A stretch of DNA of 64,000 nucleotides. Source: Poronia punctata. Its lineage: Eukaryota > Ascomycota > Sordariomycetes > Xylariales > Xylariaceae. The notes beneath the pieces are model-generated. The model did no database searches, was not told the origin of the DNA, and worked only from the letters and a program-made list of their open reading frames with translations. The position numbers and the translations under genes were made by a program. The stretch lies in the NCBI GenBank assembly GCA_022579005.1, contig MU401524.1, positions 1-64,000 on the forward strand. The letters run 5' to 3'. This document shows, one piece after another, positions 58,298-64,000 of this stretch (positions are counted from its first letter, which is position 1; the number at the start of each line of letters is the position of its first letter).

Positions 58298-60153
58298 ATG
58301 GCTACTACCGAGGCCGACGTACCGAAAAGACAGATAACGCCTGTCCCGGTTCCGATCATCCCTCAATCTGGTCTTCCCCAAAAACGAGCTCTCGAAGACG
58401 ACCACGCACCGTCCGTCTCGTCGCCGCTGAATCCCAACCCCGAAGCAAAGCTCGTCAAGACGCAATCCCAAGATGACTCGGCGTTGGCGACAACACGCGA
58501 TAAGCCGGCGAGAAATAAGAAGGAAACTCTGAAGAAGCGGGAATCAAAGGCCGGTGCTGGTGGTGGTGGTGTCGGCGGCGATAATAGCTCTCGAGCGACA
58601 CCGGATCCGAAAATGAAGGAACCATTCATAAATGACTCCTCTCCCTTGAGATTTAAATTGGCCCCTCCTAGGTTGACGGACTTTGAACCTGCGCGTGGAC
58701 CTGTCTTTACTCATTACTACGATGTTCCTGCACCCGACGGTTCTAAGATACAGTTTTATGAAACATCGGAGCAGTAAGTCCCCAGATATCATGATGCGAA
58801 AGAAAAACCCCGAAATTTGCGCATACTGATCCCCTACCTATTATTAGTGTCTACAATAAAAAGAGTTACCATTATTTACATTGCATCGCCGATCCCGCTT
58901 TCCCTTCCTCCTTCTACTACCGCCAGACCGAGCCCGAGCCTTATGGTCCACACATCAGCTTTGAAGATGCGTCAACCTACATGTATTTGGACAAGTCGGG
59001 ACGGCACATAACGACGGACAAGGGCTTTCGAATGGCACGAGCCAACGTTGCCGTGCGCGAGGGGTCTTGGTATTGGGAATGCAAGATAACTAGGGGTATT
59101 ATCAATAAGAAGGACAATGTCAGGAATGTCGCGACCAAAGACGCGACCCAGCCAGAAGCGCATGGACACGTACGTCTCGGGTTCGCCAGACGAGAAGCTT
59201 CACTAGATGCCCCTGTAGGCTTCGATGCTTACAGTTACGGGTTCCGAGACGTGGCCGGACAAAAAGTACACTTGTCTCGACCTAAAGACTTCTTTCCCCC
59301 CGGCGAGGACATGCGGGAAGGCGACGTCATCGGGTTGGAAATCCGTCTACCGTCTGAACATCTGCACAGGAAGATCGTCCACGGACAGTATAATCCTGCC
59401 GTAGATCTGAACGACGAGGAGGATCCGGTCATTGAAGCAGCTAATATTGTTCGAGATCGGATACCCATCCGTTTCAAGGCCCATATCTATTTCGAGAAAA
59501 TCGACTATCACACCACCAAAGAGCTAGAAGATTTGGCAAATCCGTCGCCGGCTAGCGGATCGGGCAGCATCAACAGCAGACCCGGGGAACAGCCAAATCC
59601 CAACCATGCCGTCCCGGCTTTACGGACGTTGCCGAACTCCTACATCAAGGTATACAAGAACGGCGTGCTGATGGGCACGCCCTTCACAGACCTCCTCGCC
59701 TTCCTACCGCCGGCTTCCAAACCCCAAACCCAAGTCGGGGCAAGAGAAGGCAAGGATGACGGCATGCTCGGCTACTACCCCGCCATCAGCGTATTCAGGG
59801 GTGGGGCCGTGGAGGCCAATTTCGGCCCGGACTTCTGGTATCCACCCCCCGGTTTTGTTACTACAGCAACAGGAGGAGAGACGACGGACGTAGAGATGAC
59901 GGACGCGGATACGGTGCGCGTCGGCGTCGGCGTGCCACAGAATAATCGACTGGATAAACTACGGGCTGTCGCCGAGCGTTACGACGAGCAGATTGTTGAG
60001 GATATCATGGCTGATATCGTCGACGAGGTCGACTTCTGGATGCAGGACGGCGCCCGCGTGCTCGATCGTACGGGCGGACGGGATGAAAAGGCCGAACCCG
60101 TTGGTATTGCGCCTGCGAGCGAGGAGATTAAAGAGTTGGTACAGGACGATTGA
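58298..60153 (+). CDS. bre2: COMPASS subunit Bre2/Ash2, SPRY-domain protein, 593 aa
   Basis: Core subunit of the Set1/COMPASS histone H3K4 methyltransferase. Exons 58298-58773 and 58848-60153; intron GTAAGT..TTAG of 74 nt; 594 codons including stop. The N-terminal 120 residues are basic, low-complexity and likely disordered. From about residue 125 come FEPARGPVFTHYYDVP and DGSKIQFYETSEQHVYNKKSY, then the SPRY fold: TTDKGFRMARANVAVREG, WYWECKITRG, HGHVRLGFARREASLDAPVG, YSYGFRDVAGQKVH and GDVIGLEIRLP, with a long insert and a second half, NSYIKVYKNGVLMGTPF, YYPAISVFRGGAVEANFGP. These are Ash2/Bre2 signatures. No PHD finger, as in yeast Bre2. A C-terminal helix (about 530-560) could carry the Dpy30/Sdc1-binding motif (inference). 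Confidence 0.93.
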
Positions 60154-60785
60154 TTTTCTGTACGGTCGGTCACGACCAAGAACCCTTATTGTCCCGTGTC
60201 GGATAAATCATGAAGAACCCGGTGATTTATCATCCATAAAAAGGCGTACGGGGAGGTATTTATCTATCATCCCAAGCAGGAAAAGAGTCGAAGCCGGCGC
60301 CGTTTCGCTTGACATCTACTCGTTGTTCACGTATAGGAGGGCAGACATGATACCGCGTCAGCGATGCTCAATTGATTAAGTAGACATGTAGCGACATGGC
60401 ATAGCAGTAGGGATGTAGACAGCCAGCCCCGTCAGACTTCCAGCAAAGTGTACGGTGAACGAGATATTGATGATATTCTATTAAATCACCAACTAATAGA
60501 TTGCACGGTTACCAATGCCTTAAATGCCAAACGATTATTTTCTCTAACTGAACTGTACTCCCCCTGTCATGATGGATCATTATTTATCGCGTATATTTTG
60601 TTCTCTTTATTAATATCGGATTCATGATATAGGCGCAGAGGAGAAATAGAGACCATACTATTAAAATTCGTATACCGGGTATCATCATATCAACAACATC
60701 CATCATAAACGTAAAACGCGCTACCATAATCTCGTCAAGCAAGCACTAACTTTGCAAACCATTAACAATCCACCGTCAAAGGAAA
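60154..60785. other. Convergent intergenic region
   Basis: Separates the 3' ends of bre2 (+) and the membrane-protein gene (-). No gene. AT-rich tracts at 60530-60680 probably include poly(A) signals. Confidence 0.5.
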
Positions 60786-62039
60786 TTATTTCTCCACCTT
60801 CACGTCGGCACCAGGAGAAGAAGCAGAAACATCCCGTTGTGTCGAGGGACCAGGCCCAGGCCCGGGCCCGGGTAACTGCGGATCATCGGGCAACTCCTCA
60901 ACCCTCGGCTTACCCTCGAGATCGATAGCCTCCCCTCCAGCAGCCGCAGTCTCGGAAGCCTCCTTCTCGAGCCGAACCTCGCGACCGCGCTTGTAGCAAT
61001 ACCATAACATAGACAACAACAGAAAAACAGCCAGACTCCAGAGGACATTCGTGCCGATGAAGGCGGGAAAGCGCGTCTTGAGCGCATTAACGATCCCCTT
61101 GAGGAGCCCGACGAGCGCACCGGGCTTAGTGACGAGATCGTGCAAGCTTGACGGGGTGAGGAATTTCTTCGCCGCACCCCTCATACCATTTCCTCCCTCG
61201 CCCTGGGCCTCGGCGGCGACGGCGAGGAGTTCGGGGGCGAGGGAAGAGGTCAGTTTCTCGGGAAGCTGCGCGACCAGTTTCTTGAGGCTCTTGGGCAGTT
61301 TCTCGTAGTTGCGCGCTAGGATGCCGTCGCGGTCGTCCAGGAGAGCGGTCAAGTCTCCGTAGGCGGTCGGGACGCCGTTGACGAGGTCTTTGAGGACTTG
61401 GGTGAATCTGCGGACTGTTTCGGCCGATTCGGCCGAGAGGGAGAAGGCGCGGTTGTTCTTGGCCGAGAGGTCGAGGTCGTCTAGGACGCGGGCTAGATCG
61501 GTCTTTTCGTGGACGGCTTCTTCGGTGGACGGGACTGAGAGGTGGTTGTTGTTGTTGTTGTTGTTGTTTTTTGTGGATGATGGTTCTAGACCGCTTGTTG
61601 TTGTTGCTAGGACAGGCTTGCGTTTAAGGGATATACCGCGTGATATGAAAGAGAAGCGCTTGTGTTTCTCTTCATTTGCCTTCTCCTTGCCTTTGCCCTT
61701 GCCTTTGCTCTTCTTGCTCGACACGCTGGAACTGTCGCTGTCTATGTCGATGACGGGCGTCTTGACGCGGGGAGGGAGCGGAGGTGGTGTCTCGTCTTCG
61801 TCATCGCCGATGCTCATGCCGCCTGAGGTGAGTCGTTCGAGGAACAATTCGTCCTCGTGATCGAGGACTGGCATGCCATTATCCGGGACGAATTCATCCT
61901 CTCGGTTGTCGGGCTTGGATATGATCTTCGGAGAGGGCGATTCTTCCGCGGCTTCCTGTTCCTTCTTGTTTTTGGCCTCGTCCGCGGCCTTCTCGTCCCG
62001 ACGCTTCTTTAGTTTCTTGATTGTAAAGTACTCGAGCAT
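60786..62039 (-). CDS. Unrecognised protein with one C-terminal membrane segment, 417 aa
   Basis: The start at 62039 (MLEYFTIKKLKKRRDEK) was chosen because the frame upstream to 62204 looks like leader. Layout: a Lys/Glu-rich helix (residues 1-45), acidic and Ser/Pro/Lys low-complexity region to about 170 including a KGKGKGKEK stretch, a poly-Asn run from (GTT)n at 61545-61568, a helical domain of about 150 residues (FTQVLKDLVNGVPTAYGDL, LPKSLKKLVAQLPEKL), one TM segment near residue 345 (NVLWSLAVFLLLSMLWYCY), and a Pro/Gly-rich tail with GPGPGPGP. Without a signal peptide it could be a membrane protein with a large cytosolic N-terminus. I do not recognise the family. Confidence 0.7.
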   Translation of the reverse strand: MLEYFTIKKLKKRRDEKAADEAKNKKEQEAAEESPSPKIISKPDNREDEFVPDNGMPVLDHEDELFLERLTSGGMSIGDDEDETPPPLPPRVKTPVIDIDSDSSSVSSKKSKGKGKGKEKANEEKHKRFSFISRGISLKRKPVLATTTSGLEPSSTKNNNNNNNNHLSVPSTEEAVHEKTDLARVLDDLDLSAKNNRAFSLSAESAETVRRFTQVLKDLVNGVPTAYGDLTALLDDRDGILARNYEKLPKSLKKLVAQLPEKLTSSLAPELLAVAAEAQGEGGNGMRGAAKKFLTPSSLHDLVTKPGALVGLLKGIVNALKTRFPAFIGTNVLWSLAVFLLLSMLWYCYKRGREVRLEKEASETAAAGGEAIDLEGKPRVEELPDDPQLPGPGPGPGPSTQRDVSASSPGADVKVEK

Positions 62040-62967
62040 CTTGACCGAGACCGCTGCGGGTAACGAGACGTAAATGAAGGCTTTGGCCGGTAATATCTGC
62101 CGAATACAGGCAGATTTGAATGGTTGACAGATAATTCGAAAGGAGGGAGCGACAGGGCCAAAGTAATTACTATCAGACTGTGTAAAGAAAGTAGAGAGGG
62201 TCATAGAGGCTTCTTTATAAGCTTGTACTGCAGAAGCTATGACGGCGACAGACTGGTACTTATGAGGTACCTGTCTGAGCAGGCTGGAAAGGGCAAAGAC
62301 AGGGTACTATGGTTGTACTTGTAAGGGGGGTAGTCAATCAATCGGAGGCCTGTTGAAGGGACGTCAGTGTTGAGGTGCACCGCCACACAAGCCGTGGCGA
62401 AAGCTTTGAGCTTGCTTTGCGTCGGCCTTGGCGATTTTGTACTCGGACTCGTAGAGTCGTAGTAAACCATCACCAGTTGTTGTACACGTATATTGTGCGT
62501 AACAACATGATATGTCATGCTACATGCTAATGAGATGGTTGCAGAACACATCAGAGCTACGACTTGCTAGGTAGGCGCCAAAGATGTGTTCTAGACAAAA
62601 TAGAATAAAACATCATAAATCACCCATGTAGGTATTTAGGTAGGTGGTCATGGTCCGAGGCAGGTGCTTCCTCATATTCGTTCCTCAGCAGGAATTCCCT
62701 ATCTACAAGCAGTACTAGTAACTAAGAGAAGTCGTGTTTGTGCAGCCAGTATATCTAGCAGTGACATGATGTGTTATGTACATAGAATGAATCGTTCGAG
62801 GGTATCTGTGTCCAGTCCTTTTCTTTTCCTTTTCCCCTTGATTTCAATATTTTTTCGTCCGTCATAAAAGAACACCAGCGACTAAACGTTCGAGTGTTTC
62901 CCATAGTTCGTTCCTCGCCTCGTAGTGTAATCTTTCGATTGTCGTCGTCATTATCGTCACCAACACT
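62040..62967. other. Intergenic, no gene seen
   Basis: 5' leader of the membrane-protein gene (to about 62204), its promoter, and the 3' UTR of nse1. TAGGTA runs occur at about 62568 and 62632-62645. Confidence 0.5.
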
Positions 62968-63969
62968 CTAGTCTTCGTCTTCCTCCACATCCTCCCCTTC
63001 CTCTTCCATCACTTCATCGGCCACATTACTCTTTCTTCCACTCTTGCCGCTCCGTCTCCTACCGCGCTGATAAGTCTCCGTCTCCGTGATAGCCCTCTCG
63101 CCCACGAAATGTCTCCCCGTCCACTCGCGACGACATTTCGGACACGCAGGCGGCTGTCTATTTCGGAAATAAACACTGGCACAACTATCATGTAGTCGAA
63201 CCAGACAGTCTCGATCGGCGCAGCGCTGGCCCATTGTGAGGATATCCTTACACGCCTCACAAAACTTGACGCGCTGCCACTCAGAGGGCTCGGCATCAGG
63301 GTCGTTATACGACTCGATGAGCCACGACCGCAGCTCTAGTAAAGCGCGGGGACTGAGGTAATAGAATCCGTTGGGGCTGCTCTCGAACCAGCCTTCCTCG
63401 ACCATGCTCCGCATCACCGTCTCGACTTCGCTGGATTTCAAGCCCTTTAGCGGCTGCTGTATCTGTGGTGCCTCGTCGTTTCCCTCTCCCTCTTCCACTT
63501 CCTCTGGCCGCGGGGGCAGTCGTAGCTTGTTGGCTTGCATCTCGTCAAGACACATGGCCTCTAGACGAGGCGTGTTGTACTTCTCGAACATAGCGTCAAT
63601 GACGCGCTTGACGAAGGCAATTTCGTCGGCCGAGTGTAAGGTGGCAAGCTGCATTATGGGGTCGGATGTTGTATTGACCAGGGCGTAAACCCGTTGTTTG
63701 CGCACTTGGTCCATCATGCTACGAATCTCCAAGTCGAAGGGCGATATGGCGACTGATGCCGTTGAGATATACGAGGCAAATTCTTCCTGCGTCACTCTGT
63801 TTGGGTCGGTATATTTGTCTTTTTGGGCCGATATAATGCCCGCCAGTATTTTTTTCCCTTCTTCGAACGTCATGGTCCCTCTGGCTAGGAATGCTTGGAG
63901 AAACGCTCTGTTTCCGTCATTGTATTCGTCGTTGTACTGATCGACGGTGTCATCTTGATCCTGGTCCAT
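62968..63969 (-). CDS. nse1: Nse1, RING-like subunit of the Smc5/6 complex, 333 aa
   Basis: Component of the SMC5/6 DNA-repair complex, forming the Nse1-Nse3-Nse4 subcomplex; the variant RING gives or assists ubiquitin ligase activity. Intronless and complete in the window, starting MDQDQDDTVDQYNDEYNDG. An N-terminal winged-helix part holds NRAFLQAFLARGTMTFEEGKK and VYALVNTTSDP; a second winged-helix half holds VETVMRSMVEEGWFESSPNG, FYYLSPRALLELRSWL. The C-terminal variant RING is FCEACKDILTMGQRC, CLVRLHDSCASVYF and ACPKCRREW, matching the C4HC3 pattern of Nse1. An acidic tail of about 20 residues follows. The domain order and length fit fungal Nse1. Confidence 0.92.
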   Translation of the reverse strand: MDQDQDDTVDQYNDEYNDGNRAFLQAFLARGTMTFEEGKKILAGIISAQKDKYTDPNRVTQEEFASYISTASVAISPFDLEIRSMMDQVRKQRVYALVNTTSDPIMQLATLHSADEIAFVKRVIDAMFEKYNTPRLEAMCLDEMQANKLRLPPRPEEVEEGEGNDEAPQIQQPLKGLKSSEVETVMRSMVEEGWFESSPNGFYYLSPRALLELRSWLIESYNDPDAEPSEWQRVKFCEACKDILTMGQRCADRDCLVRLHDSCASVYFRNRQPPACPKCRREWTGRHFVGERAITETETYQRGRRRSGKSGRKSNVADEVMEEEGEDVEEDED

Positions 63970-64000
63970 TTCGGAAGATTGCGATGTTTCTGCGTGCTTG

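Overview
The window is nuclear DNA from a filamentous ascomycete, most likely a Sordariomycete. Genes are spaced and carry many short introns (about 55-120 nt, GTRNGT donors, CTAAC/CTGAC branch sites, mostly YAG acceptors). The content is typical of Pezizomycotina: an AA9 polysaccharide monooxygenase, two P450s, an ABCC transporter, a HAL-type kinase and Svf1. Nearly every protein gene here needed splicing by eye. For each spliced model given below the exon lengths add up to a whole number of codons.

Layout. 1-4615 is an extremely AT-rich block with no genes. It almost completely lacks TpC and GpA. 6.3-9.6 kb holds a large C2H2 zinc-finger protein (-). 14.6-15.4 kb holds a membrane-anchored GNAT-like protein (+). 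16.3-17.2 kb holds a seven-exon divergent histone H4 variant (-) with two micro-exons and a long C-terminal tail. 19.0-21.4 kb holds the divergent pair svf1 (-) and the mitochondrial ribosomal L11 gene (+). 23.4-26.1 kb holds a SAT4/HAL4-type kinase (+). 27.2-27.9 kb holds hsp10 (+) with a heat-shock-element array upstream. 30.9-32.1 kb holds the AA9 LPMO (+). 33.8-35.0 kb holds cystathionine gamma-lyase (+). 36.0-41.1 kb holds an ABCC full transporter in nine exons (+). 41.7-42.6 kb holds a HAD phosphatase-like protein (+). 43.2-44.1 kb holds an unrecognised Pro/Gln-rich protein (+). 44.65 kb holds a tRNA-Trp (-). 45.1-46.9 kb holds a P450 (-). 47.1 kb is an assembly gap inside G/C homopolymers. 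49.0-49.5 kb holds a small Cys-containing protein (+). 49.9-51.8 kb holds a succinate-semialdehyde-dehydrogenase-like ALDH (-). 55.0-57.0 kb holds a second P450 (+). 57.5 kb holds an intron-containing tRNA-Arg(CCT) (+). 58.3-60.2 kb holds the COMPASS subunit Bre2/Ash2 (+). 60.8-62.0 kb holds an unrecognised membrane-anchored protein (-). 63.0-64.0 kb holds Nse1 of the Smc5/6 complex (-).

Most genes are housekeeping and do not form one pathway. No polyketide synthase, peptide synthetase or terpene synthase is present, so the P450s, ALDH and transporter do not make a recognisable biosynthetic cluster. Three chromatin or genome-maintenance genes are present (H4 variant, Bre2, Nse1), but they are scattered. 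The two strongest signals for follow-up are the TpC/GpA-depleted AT block, which does not look like classical CpA-directed RIP, and the histone H4 variant. Limits: all introns are inferred by eye, no homology search was run, and functional calls rest on family motifs.
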